The notes beneath the pieces are model-generated. The model saw only the letters and a program-made list of their open reading frames with translations, was not told the origin of the DNA and searched no databases. Shown here one piece after another: positions 1-6,985 of a stretch of DNA of 10,531 nt. This stretch comes from Burkholderiales bacterium (GTDB taxonomy: Bacteria; Pseudomonadota; Gammaproteobacteria; Burkholderiales; Casimicrobiaceae). The stretch lies in NCBI GenBank assembly GCA_025354075.1, contig JANXNO010000550.1, forward strand, positions 1 to 10,531. The letters are read 5' to 3'. The stretch's first letter is position 1. Every line of letters starts with the position of its first letter. A program made the position numbers and the translations under genes.

Positions 1-1885
1 GGTGCTCGAAAACATTTTTCGCAACATTGAAAACGGCATGGGTCGCATTCAGGCCGCACTCGTGGGCACCCGCGAAATCGGCTTTGCGGTGGTCGCGATG
101 ACCATGACCCTGGCCGCAGTATTCGCGCCGCTCGCTTTCTCTACGGGCCGCACCGGCCGCTTGTTTATCGAATTCGCGCTGACGCTCGCGGGTGCCGTCG
201 TGGTGTCCGGTTTTGTAGCGCTCACGCTGTCGCCCATGATGTGCTCGATGCTGCTCAGGCACGAGACCAGCCACTCGAAAATTTACAACTGGATTGAGCG
301 CGGCTTCGATGCGTTCACGCGTGGCTACAAACGGTTGCTGATTCTCGCGCTCGACAACCGTTTGATCATCGTGATGATCTGGCTGATCACCGTGTTTGCC
401 TCGATCGGCATGTACATGACAATCAAGGAAGAGGTTGCGCCGCTCGAAGATCGCGGCGTGATTTTCGGGTTTGTATCCGCACCCGAAGGCTCCACCTCCG
501 ACTATCTGGTGAAGTACGTGCAGCAGATCGAAGGCATCTACAAGACGCTGCCGGAAACACTCGTATACGGCGGCAATGGCGGCTTTCCCAATGTGGCCGA
601 TGGCACCGCTTTGTTGCGTCTAAAAGATTGGAAAGATCGTACCCGTTCGCAGGGCGACGTCGCTAAAGAATTAGCCCCAAAATTGCAGGCGCTCGCGGGC
701 GTTCAGGCGTTCCCGACTCAGCCGCCGTCGCTGGGTGCCAATCCGCGCGCAAAACCGGTCGAATTCGTGATTCTCGCTGCGGTGCCGTACGAGCAGATGC
801 AGGGTTTCGTGCAGAGCATGCAGGCCGAGATGCAAAAGAATCCCGGGTTCGTCAACATTGACACCGATTTGCGCATGAATACGCCGGAGCTACGGGTGCG
901 TGTCAACCGCGATAAAGTAGTTGACGTCGGCGCCAACGTAGACGTGGTGGGCCGCACGCTGGAGACGATGCTCGGCGGCCGTCTGGTGACCCGCTTCAAG
1001 CAGGACGGCGAGCAGTACGACGTGATCGTGCAGGTCGCGCGCGATGGTCGCGACACGCCGGAGCGCATCAGCGAAATCAACGTCCGCAATCGCAACGGCG
1101 ACATGGTGCCGCTGTCGAATCTGGTCACCGTACGCGAAGGTGTGAGCCCGCGCGGCATCGCTCACTTCCAGCGCGTACGCGCAGCCACCGTTAACGCCAA
1201 CCTCGCCCCAGGATTTACTCAGGGCGAGGCGCTCGCTTACATGGACGCAGCGGCCAAGCGGGTGCTGCCGGCCAACGTGCAAAACGACCTGTCGGGCCAG
1301 GCGCGCGAATTTCGCGATTCATCGAGCGACATTTTGTTTGTGTTGCTGTTGGCCATTGCCTTTATTTTTCTGGTGCTTGCGGCGCAGTTTGAAAGTTTTC
1401 TGGATCCAATGGTCATTCTGACTGCGCTGCCGCTGTCGGCTGTGGGCGCATTGCTGGCCTTGAATCTGACCGGAAACACGCTCAACATTTACAGCAAGAT
1501 CGGCTTGATTGCCCTGATCGGCTTGATTACCAAGCACGGCATTTTGATCGTGGAGTTTTCCAATCAGTTACGCGATCAGGGGCGCAGCATTCGCGATGCT
1601 GTGGTTGAGGCTGCCGAGCTGCGCTTGCGTCCAATCTTAATGACCACCGGCGCGATGGTGCTCGGTGCCATCCCACTGGCGCGAGCCGTCGGTGCGGGTG
1701 CCGAGAGCCGCCGGGTGATCGGGTGGGTAATCGTGGGTGGACTGATGGTGGGCACCGTGCTCACGCTGTTTGTGGTGCCTACCGCGTACACTCTGCTGGC
1801 ACGCGCGGGTCGTGGTGCTCGCGAACGCGAGATTGCCGAGGCCGAAACGCTCGCGCAGCACCCTGTGCCCATTGCCGGGGAATAA
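1..1885 (+). CDS. RND efflux transporter permease, C-terminal part (5' truncated by window edge)
   Basis: This is the inner-membrane pump of a tripartite RND (AcrB/MexB-type, HAE1) system, which uses the proton gradient to expel drugs or other compounds through a periplasmic adaptor and an outer-membrane channel. The open frame enters from the left edge. The GTG at base 2 is only an internal valine codon: it aligns with the VVEN segment of AcrB TM4, so about 410 N-terminal residues, including the proton-relay pair Asp407/Asp408, lie outside. Visible in order (fragment numbering) are TM4-TM6 (about 28-85), a hydrophobic TM7 (about 118-140), the second periplasmic porter/docking half (about 145-435), and TM8-TM12 (about 440-600). 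The TM10 relay lysine is K511 in ITKHGILIVEF (AcrB Lys940), and RLRPILMTT at 541-549 carries the conserved Arg and Thr (AcrB Arg971/Thr978). No frameshift is seen. The substrate cannot be read from the sequence. The adaptor gene is probably upstream, outside the window. Confidence 0.95.
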   Translation, partial: VLENIFRNIENGMGRIQAALVGTREIGFAVVAMTMTLAAVFAPLAFSTGRTGRLFIEFALTLAGAVVVSGFVALTLSPMMCSMLLRHETSHSKIYNWIERGFDAFTRGYKRLLILALDNRLIIVMIWLITVFASIGMYMTIKEEVAPLEDRGVIFGFVSAPEGSTSDYLVKYVQQIEGIYKTLPETLVYGGNGGFPNVADGTALLRLKDWKDRTRSQGDVAKELAPKLQALAGVQAFPTQPPSLGANPRAKPVEFVILAAVPYEQMQGFVQSMQAEMQKNPGFVNIDTDLRMNTPELRVRVNRDKVVDVGANVDVVGRTLETMLGGRLVTRFKQDGEQYDVIVQVARDGRDTPERISEINVRNRNGDMVPLSNLVTVREGVSPRGIAHFQRVRAATVNANLAPGFTQGEALAYMDAAAKRVLPANVQNDLSGQAREFRDSSSDILFVLLLAIAFIFLVLAAQFESFLDPMVILTALPLSAVGALLALNLTGNTLNIYSKIGLIALIGLITKHGILIVEFSNQLRDQGRSIRDAVVEAAELRLRPILMTTGAMVLGAIPLARAVGAGAESRRVIGWVIVGGLMVGTVLTLFVVPTAYTLLARAGRGAREREIAEAETLAQHPVPIAGE

Positions 1886-1903
1886 TCAATTACGGAGAAC
1901 CCG

Positions 1904-2440
1904 ATGAGTGCTGGTATCTCAATCAAACGCCTTGAGGCCACCGACGCTGGCGTCTACCGCGCCTTGATGCTGCGTGCCTACAGCGAACATGACACGGCAT
2001 TCACCTCAACGTTTGAGGAACGCGCCAACAAGCCGGTTGATTGGTGGAGCAGGCGTCTGCAAGACCCGACCACGGTGACGCTCGGTGCATTCGATGCGGG
2101 CGATTCGCTGATCGGAACGGTGCGGCTTGAGGCGTACCAGCGTCAGCGTGAGCGGCACAAGATTCAGCTCACGGCCATGTACGTGATGAAAGATTACGCG
2201 GGCAGTGGCATCGGTCGACGTCTGCTTGATGATGCGCTCATCGAATCACGCAAGTTAAATGGTATTGAGCTCATCAATCTCACCGTCACAGCGGACAACC
2301 TGCCCGCTGTGCGACTCTATTCAAAGCTCGGATTCCAGACGTTCGGCCGCGAAAGCCGGGCGGTCAAAGCGACGCTGGGCTATCTCGACAAACTGCACAT
2401 GTGGCGACCTGTCAGCGCCGATTATCTGGTGCAGGGTTAG
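1904..2440 (+). CDS. GNAT family N-acetyltransferase
   Basis: A 178-residue GCN5-related N-acetyltransferase, predicted to be cytoplasmic and to move an acetyl group from acetyl-CoA to an amine of unknown identity. Motif A lies at residues 88-110: a beta strand LTAMYV followed by the pyrophosphate-binding loop YAGSGIG (98-104), which fits the family pattern Q/R-x-x-G-x-G/A. Motif B follows at about 121-146, with the typical DNLPAVRLYSKLGF containing the conserved Asn and Tyr139. The ATG is preceded by GGAGA (1894-1898), a good Shine-Dalgarno at normal spacing. The gene begins 18 bases after the efflux pump stop on the same strand, so co-transcription is likely. Acetyltransferases next to efflux pumps can act on the same toxic compound, but nothing here shows that, and GNAT substrates are not predictable from sequence. 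Confidence 0.9.
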   Translation: MSAGISIKRLEATDAGVYRALMLRAYSEHDTAFTSTFEERANKPVDWWSRRLQDPTTVTLGAFDAGDSLIGTVRLEAYQRQRERHKIQLTAMYVMKDYAGSGIGRRLLDDALIESRKLNGIELINLTVTADNLPAVRLYSKLGFQTFGRESRAVKATLGYLDKLHMWRPVSADYLVQG

Positions 2441-2462
2441 TACCGCCGCCGCAAGCCTCTGC

Positions 2463-3212
2463 TCACAACGCGATACTGCGTCCCCCGTCCACGTTAATCG
2501 TCTGGCCGGTTACATAGTTGGCGTCGCACACCAGATATTTCACTGCCTCGGCGATCTGCGCCGTGCCACCTTCGCGTTTGAGCGGTACATGATTCAGAAT
2601 TTGTTGGCGTTCGGCGGCTGAAATCTGGCCGTCATCGGGCCACTCAATAGGCCCCGGTGCCACCGCGTTAACGCGAATCTCTGGCGCTAAATCTCGTGCC
2701 AGCGCGTGCGTCAAGCCACGCAATCCGGCCTTCGCCACGTTGTAGATCAAATAGCCCGCCATCGGGCGCTCAGCGTGAATGTCGGTGATATTCACAATGC
2801 AACCGCCGGTCGTTTTTAAGTGCGGGGCAGCGGCTTGTGACAAAAACAGTGGTGCTTTGAGATTGCTGCCGATCAGGGCAATCCAGTCGGTGTCAGTGAA
2901 ATCGGCGACTGCGGTGGCATAAAACGTGGACGCGTTGTTCACCAGTGCATCAAGCCGACCATACGCAGAAATTACGCCCTCAACCAGGGGGGCCAAGGTC
3001 GCAGTCTGCAACAAATCGGCCTGCACCGTGATCGCAGAATCAGCGCGCAACGCGTTCAACGTCGCAGCCAACGCGTCGGCTGCGTCCGCCGATGCGCGAT
3101 AATGGATTGCCACTCGCCAGCCCTCGTCATGCAGGCGTTTCACAATGGCGGCACCCACCCGTTTCGCCCCACCTGTCACCAACACGACGGGCGCACTTTT
3201 CTCGCTCACCAT
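2463..3212 (-). CDS. Pteridine-reductase-type short-chain dehydrogenase/reductase (PTR1/FolM-like)
   Basis: A 249-residue SDR with a Rossmann fold, predicted to reduce dihydro- to tetrahydropterins (or monapterin/folate) using NADPH. The dinucleotide loop TGGAKRVG (13-20) has the Arg-x-Gly form typical of pteridine reductases. NNAS is at 92-95. The active site is Asp144, Tyr157 and Lys161 (YNVAK). Asp takes the place of the usual SDR serine, and the Asp-Tyr spacing of 13 and Tyr-Lys spacing of 4 match Leishmania PTR1 (Asp181, Tyr194, Lys198). The C-terminal VTGQTINVDGG (234-244) is the usual SDR ending. The gene faces the GNAT gene tail to tail with a 22-base gap. Its start codon overlaps the start of the divergent methyltransferase. 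A weak AAGG lies about 10 bases upstream of the start. FolM-type activity is inferred from the motif set; some other pterin- or sugar-reducing SDR is possible. Confidence 0.88.
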   Translation of the reverse strand: MVSEKSAPVVLVTGGAKRVGAAIVKRLHDEGWRVAIHYRASADAADALAATLNALRADSAITVQADLLQTATLAPLVEGVISAYGRLDALVNNASTFYATAVADFTDTDWIALIGSNLKAPLFLSQAAAPHLKTTGGCIVNITDIHAERPMAGYLIYNVAKAGLRGLTHALARDLAPEIRVNAVAPGPIEWPDDGQISAAERQQILNHVPLKREGGTAQIAEAVKYLVCDANYVTGQTINVDGGRSIAL

Positions 3213-3214
3213 GG
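3209..3214. promoter_or_regulatory. CCATGG palindrome carrying two overlapping divergent start codons
   Basis: The six-base palindrome contains the minus-strand ATG of the SDR (bases 3212-3210) and the plus-strand ATG of the methyltransferase (3211-3213). The two genes therefore have no intergenic space, and any promoter for one must lie inside the coding region of the other. Confidence is limited by uncertainty in the methyltransferase start. Confidence 0.6.
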
Positions 3215-4377
3215 CTTCAACCTTGCCACTTTCTGCACCGTCAGTATTGCCAGCTCCGTCCCTTGAAGCAAGCGCTCACGGGGATAAGGTGGTCGCTTAC
3301 TTGCGCGCATTGATCGCCGCGGCACAAACATCGGGCACGCTCGATTCAGGTTCAATTTCATTCACCGATTTTATGCGCGCTGCCCTGTACGCACCGGGCC
3401 TTGGCTACTACACGGCAGGTGCGACCAAGCTGGGTTTCGGCGGTGATTTTGTGACCGCGCCCGAGATGTCTCCGTTCTTCGGCGCGGCGCTGGCAGATGC
3501 ATTTGTTGGGCTCGGCGCAGCGCACGTGCTCGAACTCGGGGCGGGGTCAGGCAAGCTGGCGCGTGACTTTTTAGCGGCCAGCAACGGCGTGCATTCGTAT
3601 ACCATTTTGGAAGTGAGCGCCGATTTGCGTGATCGCCAGCAGTCGATGCTCACAGGCCAAAAAATCGTCTGGCTTGACGCGCTGCCAGAGCAAATTGATG
3701 GTTTGGTCATCGCCAACGAAGTGCTCGACGCGGTGCCCTGCGAAATCGTGCGTTTTCACGACAATCGCTACGAGCAGGCGCGCGTCGCGGTGCAGGGCGA
3801 ATCGTTCTCCTGGAGCTGGCAACCGCTGTTGCACGGCGCATTGCTCGACGCTGCCAAACTGCGCATCCCGCCCATCGAAGGCTACACAACCGAACTCAAC
3901 CTCGAAGCCGAAGCCCTTGTCGCCACGCTAGCGGCCCGTCTCAGCCACGGCGTACTTTGCTTCATCGATTACGGCTTCCCACGTCGGGAGTATTACCTGC
4001 CCGACCGCAGCACGGGCACGCTCGCTTGTCACTATCAGCAACGCGTGCATTTCGACCCGCTGATCCTCGCCGGTTTGCAGGACATTACAGCGCACGTAGA
4101 TTTCACTGCGATGGCGGAAGCCGGGGTGGACGGGGGTGCCAGCGTGATCAGCTATTCCACGCAAGCGCAGTTTTTGTTGCACGCCGGGTTGCTGCAACGC
4201 CTCGAATCGTACGAATTTGCGCGCGACGCCCAACGCGCCACCGCATTCGGTGCGGTGCAAAAACTGCTTTCGCCCGCTGAAATGGGCGAATTGTTCAAAG
4301 TGCTCATCGTCGCCAAGGGCGTGGCAGTCGAGCAATTGGCAGGTTTCAGCACGTTAGATCAGAGCTATCGGCTGTAA
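3211..4377 (+). CDS. SAM-dependent methyltransferase, MidA/NDUFAF7 (DUF185, COG1565) family
   Basis: A class I SAM-dependent methyltransferase of the family that includes mitochondrial NDUFAF7, which methylates an arginine of a complex I subunit. The bacterial substrate is not settled. From the chosen start the protein has 388 residues, close to the family norm. Landmarks are ALYAPGLGYYTAG (58-70), the SAM-binding motif I ELGAGSG (108-114), the acidic ILEVS (132-136), the family signature NEVLDAVP (169-176), FIDYGFPRREYYLP (251-264) and GLQDITAHVDF (288-298). An in-frame ATG at 3145 would lengthen the product by 22 unconserved-looking residues, all overlapping the divergent SDR, so ATG 3211 is preferred; neither has a clear Shine-Dalgarno. 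The 3211 ATG shares two bases with the SDR start. Pterin reductase and this methyltransferase recur as neighbours in Burkholderiales (from memory), which supports the calls without explaining the link. Confidence 0.88.
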   Translation: MASTLPLSAPSVLPAPSLEASAHGDKVVAYLRALIAAAQTSGTLDSGSISFTDFMRAALYAPGLGYYTAGATKLGFGGDFVTAPEMSPFFGAALADAFVGLGAAHVLELGAGSGKLARDFLAASNGVHSYTILEVSADLRDRQQSMLTGQKIVWLDALPEQIDGLVIANEVLDAVPCEIVRFHDNRYEQARVAVQGESFSWSWQPLLHGALLDAAKLRIPPIEGYTTELNLEAEALVATLAARLSHGVLCFIDYGFPRREYYLPDRSTGTLACHYQQRVHFDPLILAGLQDITAHVDFTAMAEAGVDGGASVISYSTQAQFLLHAGLLQRLESYEFARDAQRATAFGAVQKLLSPAEMGELFKVLIVAKGVAVEQLAGFSTLDQSYRL

Positions 4378-4498
4378 CAACTTACTATCGCTCTCCCCGT
4401 CCGATAAGGGGTAAAGCCTGATAATTGCACTAGTCGACCTTTCATTTTTTAAGCAGCTAGCCCAAGCTCATCAGCCATTACTGTAGAAAGTCGCTGCA
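4378..4498. other. Convergent gap between methyltransferase and hydrolase-like gene
   Basis: A 121-base gap between two gene ends, somewhat richer in A/T than the flanking genes. It holds a weak CCCC/GGGG inverted repeat (4395-4398 with 4408-4411, nine-base loop) and a separate T-run at 4445-4450 that is not attached to a stem. No convincing intrinsic terminator, small gene or RNA is visible. Confidence 0.5.
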
Positions 4499-5449
4499 CT
4501 ATTTTCCGGTGAAAATCCGTTTCAACCAGGTGTGTCGGTCTTTCTTTGCTTCTTCGTTAAGCAGTTCGTCCGATTCGAACATCTGCCGTGATTTCGGCAG
4601 CGTGGCGGCGCGAAACAAATCCACCTGCTCCAGCGTTTGCACCCAGGCATCGCTGGTGGCGAACTGGAAATGCAGCTTGGCGGGCGCGGCATAGATGATC
4701 CATTTTTCTGGATCGAGCGGCTCTATGGCGCTTAAGTATGCAGCCCAATTCGCCTTATCAAAACTGTCGCGAAACGCCTTTGCCTTAGGCTGTTCGGTCA
4801 CTTGCAGCCAACCGCTCGGTTTGCCCGGCGGGCTCATTAACACGGCGGCGTCGATGCGTGGGTCTACACCGGCCAGCAACGCTGCCGTCCAAGCGCCATA
4901 GCGATGGCCGACCACCGCTAGCTTGTCGATGTTGAATTCGGGGCGCGTGGCGGCCCAGTCGATGGCGCGGCGAGCGTCGATCACCGCGTCACGGATCACG
5001 TCGGCGTCGCCCACATTGTTGTCGGCGCGATGCACATACGGCTGCTTGAACGGCAGCTCAACCAGCAGCGAGGCAATGCCGCTGGCGGCAAGGGTCTCTG
5101 CCTCGGCCACAAACATGGCGCGCCGCACCTCCGCCCCTTCCCGGTGCAGCCAGAGCACGGTCGGATGTTTGCCTTTGCCGAGCGGTGCCACAACGGTCAA
5201 TTCGATCTCGCTGCTGCCGCCCGCCGTCGGGCTGGGCAGCTTCCATTCGGTGATGTCGCAGCAGCGCGCCTTGCGCTGCACGCCACCGGGCAACGCGGGA
5301 ACGCCTGTGACTTTGGCATAGTCGAATCGCATTGCCTGGTCGGGCGGCGCTTTTTCGGCGTGGGCCGTGACCGTTGCTGCTAAAGCCAAACTTGTCAAAA
5401 TGGCGTATAGCGTACGGCTTGCACGTGCGGTGCCTGGAGCTTGGCTCAT
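4499..5449 (-). CDS. Exported alpha/beta-hydrolase-like protein with a substituted nucleophile (probable pseudo-hydrolase)
   Basis: The fold resembles the dienelactone-hydrolase/acetylxylan-esterase group. Numbering below is from an upstream in-frame ATG (5479), giving 326 residues. The likely start is the second ATG (residue 11, base 5449), because GAGGAG sits nine bases before it while the first ATG has no ribosome site; the product is then 316 residues. A Sec signal peptide runs to about residue 41 (LTSLALAATVTAHA, cleavage after AHA). The core shows PTVLWLHREGAE (106-117) at the usual oxyanion strand and DARRAIDWAATRPEFNIDKL (168-187) leading into VVGHRYGAW (189-197). That last segment should be the G-x-S-x-G nucleophile elbow, but residue 193 is Arg (codon CGC). 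ATSDAW (274-279) offers the acid Asp277. The usual late GHELN-like His motif reads FESDELLN (301-308), with Glu305 at the His position; His316 is an unlikely substitute. The frame is otherwise intact. It is divergent from msrP. The function is unknown and hydrolysis is doubtful. Confidence 0.75.
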   Translation of the reverse strand: MSQAPGTARASRTLYAILTSLALAATVTAHAEKAPPDQAMRFDYAKVTGVPALPGGVQRKARCCDITEWKLPSPTAGGSSEIELTVVAPLGKGKHPTVLWLHREGAEVRRAMFVAEAETLAASGIASLLVELPFKQPYVHRADNNVGDADVIRDAVIDARRAIDWAATRPEFNIDKLAVVGHRYGAWTAALLAGVDPRIDAAVLMSPPGKPSGWLQVTEQPKAKAFRDSFDKANWAAYLSAIEPLDPEKWIIYAAPAKLHFQFATSDAWVQTLEQVDLFRAATLPKSRQMFESDELLNEEAKKDRHTWLKRIFTGK

Positions 5450-5512
5450 GTAAGGTGTCTCCTCATTGTGGCGACTCATTCAAAATTGCTTAGACTGGTT
5501 TAAAGGATTGTT
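5450..5512. promoter_or_regulatory. Divergent intergenic region, presumed promoters for the hydrolase-like gene and msrP
   Basis: Sixty-three bases separate the two divergent starts, the only obvious place for promoters of both. Each gene has a Shine-Dalgarno here (minus strand 5464-5459; plus strand 5502-5507). AT-rich hexamers such as TTTAAA (5499-5504) exist, but none combines with a convincing -35 at proper spacing. No clear operator repeat is seen. Confidence 0.4.
5459..5464 (-). promoter_or_regulatory. Strong Shine-Dalgarno that decides the start of the hydrolase-like gene
   Basis: On the minus strand this reads GAGGAG and lies nine bases before the ATG at 5449. It argues for that start rather than the in-frame ATG 30 bases further upstream. 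Confidence 0.75.
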
Positions 5513-6469
5513 ATGCTGATTCGTCGCCCTACCGACATTTTGCCCTCAGAGATTACCTCACACAGCCAGTACAACGCGCGCCGTGAATGGCTTAAGGCCG
5601 CTTGCTCGATGGGCCTGATCGCCGGGTTGCCCGGTTTATCGGCTTGCGAAGCGCAGGCGCAGGGCGCGAAGCTCGCGGGCGTAAAACCAAACGCAACCTA
5701 CGGCCTGCCCGAGGGAGAAAAATTAAACAAATTTGATGAGTTGAAGAGCTATTGCAACTTTTACGAATTTGGCACTGACAAAACCGATCCGCCCGCGAAC
5801 GCCAAGTCGTTGAAGACACGTCCGTGGACGGTTGCGGTCGAGGGCGAAGTTTTGAAGCCGAAAGTCTTCGACATCGACGAACTGTTCAAACTGGCACCGC
5901 TGGAGGAGCGCATCTATCGCTTTCGCTGTGTCGAGGCATGGTCGATGGTGGTGCCGTGGATTGGCTTTCCTCTGTCGGCGCTGATCAACGCAGTGCAACC
6001 GAAGGGCAACGCCAAGTTCGTCGAGTTCGTCACGCTCGCCGACAAGGCGCAAATGCCCGGCCTGCGTGCCGGCGTGCTCGACTGGCCGTACACAGAGGGC
6101 CTGCGCATGGACGAGGCGATGCACCCGCTGACGCTGGTCACGCTGGGCGCGTTTGGTGAGGTGTTGCCCAATCAAAACGGTGCGCCGATCCGCATGATCA
6201 TGCCGTGGAAATACGGATTTAAAGGCGGCAAATCGATTGTGAAAATTCGCTTCGTCGAGAAAGAGCCGCGCACTGCGTGGGTCAAGGCCGGGCCGAGCGA
6301 ATATGGCTTTTATTCCAACGTCAACCCAACGGTGGATCACGCACGCTGGAGTCAAGCCACCGAGCGACGCCTCGGAGAATTCGGCAAGCGCAAATCGCTG
6401 ATGTTCAACGGCTACACCGATCAGGTGGCATCGATGTATACCGGCATGGACTTGAAGAAGTTTTTTTAA
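5513..6469 (+). CDS. msrP: Protein-methionine-sulfoxide reductase catalytic subunit MsrP (YedY)
   Basis: A periplasmic molybdopterin enzyme that reduces oxidised methionines in envelope proteins, taking electrons from membrane MsrQ. The 318 residues match the E. coli YedY layout throughout. [15 protein letters not shown] opens the protein as in the family. Arg23-Arg24 in ARREWLKA form a twin-arginine export motif, with Trp where Phe is usual. [14 protein letters not shown] is at 84-97. [17 protein letters not shown] (137-153) holds Cys139, the expected molybdenum ligand. DEAMHPLTL (200-208), [20 protein letters not shown] (222-241), [10 protein letters not shown] (263-272) and [11 protein letters not shown] (275-285) are family blocks. 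AAAGGA (5502-5507) lies five bases before the ATG. The signal region contains LSAC (42-45), a match to a lipobox, as well as a normal-looking AQA cleavage site at 47-49, so a lipid-anchored form is possible. The next gene, 126 bases on, is not msrQ but a DUF2306 gene. Confidence 0.97.
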   Translation: MLIRRPTDILPSEITSHSQYNARREWLKAACSMGLIAGLPGLSACEAQAQGAKLAGVKPNATYGLPEGEKLNKFDELKSYCNFYEFGTDKTDPPANAKSLKTRPWTVAVEGEVLKPKVFDIDELFKLAPLEERIYRFRCVEAWSMVVPWIGFPLSALINAVQPKGNAKFVEFVTLADKAQMPGLRAGVLDWPYTEGLRMDEAMHPLTLVTLGAFGEVLPNQNGAPIRMIMPWKYGFKGGKSIVKIRFVEKEPRTAWVKAGPSEYGFYSNVNPTVDHARWSQATERRLGEFGKRKSLMFNGYTDQVASMYTGMDLKKFF

Positions 6470-6595
6470 TCGCTAGCGGTTCGCGACGGGATTTGGCGAT
6501 TGGCGAACGCGTTAGTCTGTTGATCGCACGTCCGTTGCGATGACGGTCGACCGCCCCTGAAATAGAGGCATCTCCACTCCCGCCGCGCCCACATC
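6470..6595. other. Gap between msrP and the DUF2306 gene, with a weak inverted repeat
   Basis: This 126-base gap begins with the palindrome CGCTAGCG (6471-6478) just after the msrP stop. It is followed by a six-base inverted repeat GTTCGC/GCGAAC (6479-6484 with 6503-6508) around an 18-base loop. There is no T-tract, so it is not a typical terminator. The gap leaves open whether the downstream pair has its own promoter. Confidence 0.35.
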
Positions 6596-6985
6596 ATGAC
6601 CACCGGAACGCCTATCGTCTATGCCCATCTCGCGACCGTACTGCCTGCGTTCGTGATCGGTACTTACATGATGGTTTCGCGCAAAGGCTCGAAAATTCAT
6701 CGCTTGCTGGGCAAAATTTATATGGTGCTGATGATGACCACAGCCATCATTGCGCTGTTCATCAAAGCCGAAGTAGGGCCACAGTTATTCGGTCATTTTG
6801 GATTCATTCACCTGTTCTCGGTTCTCGTTTTATACAGCGTACCCAAGGCTTATTTCGCAGCGCGCCGCCATGACCGAAAATCGCACGCGTTGCGCATGAT
6901 TAGCGTCTATGTCGGCGGTCTGCTCATCGCAGGCAGTTTCACGCTGATGCCCGGTCGACTCATGCACACATGGCTATTCACCTAA
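6596..6985 (+). CDS. DUF2306 family four-helix membrane protein
   Basis: A 129-residue inner-membrane protein of uncharacterised family DUF2306, recognised by HRLLGKIYMVLM (35-46), FGFIHLFSVLVL (68-79), the charged ARRHDRKSHALRMISVY (89-105) and the ending LMPGR (117-121). Four hydrophobic segments lie at about 7-27, 38-57, 66-84 and 101-119. The positive loops SRKGSKIHR and ARRHDRK indicate an outside N-terminus, with both loops in the cytoplasm. His11 and His72 then fall near the periplasmic face, and His35 and His97 near the cytoplasmic face. This pairing recalls two-heme b-type cytochromes; heme binding is inference only. An in-frame TAG at 6563 bounds the N-terminus, and ATG 6596 is the only ATG after it; no good Shine-Dalgarno is seen. 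The last 16 bases overlap msrQ, implying coupled translation. A role in the MsrPQ electron path is suggested by position, not shown. Confidence 0.85.
   Translation: MTTGTPIVYAHLATVLPAFVIGTYMMVSRKGSKIHRLLGKIYMVLMMTTAIIALFIKAEVGPQLFGHFGFIHLFSVLVLYSVPKAYFAARRHDRKSHALRMISVYVGGLLIAGSFTLMPGRLMHTWLFT

Noticed and set aside
2..4. GTG at the left edge as the start of the RND gene
   Set aside because: The following residues align with AcrB TM4 at about residue 412, so the codon is internal and the gene continues outside the window.
3145..3210. Upstream ATG giving a 410-residue methyltransferase
   Set aside because: It would add 22 residues that overlap the divergent SDR, with no ribosome site and no resemblance to the family N-terminus as I know it.
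4395..4450. Possible bidirectional terminator between convergent genes
   Set aside because: The stem is only four G:C pairs with a nine-base loop, and the T-run at 4445-4450 is more than 30 bases away from it.
5450..5479. In-frame ATG at 5479 as the start of the hydrolase-like gene
   Set aside because: It has no Shine-Dalgarno, whereas ATG 5449 has GAGGAG nine bases upstream and gives a cleaner signal peptide.
5723..6355. Long open frame antisense to msrP (about 210 codons)
   Set aside because: It lies wholly within the strongly conserved msrP gene, has no recognisable domain or ribosome site, and is explained by GC-rich third-position bias.
6471..6508. Inverted repeat after msrP as a terminator or operator
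   Set aside because: The loop is 18 bases, the stem six, and no T-tract follows; kept only as a descriptive note.
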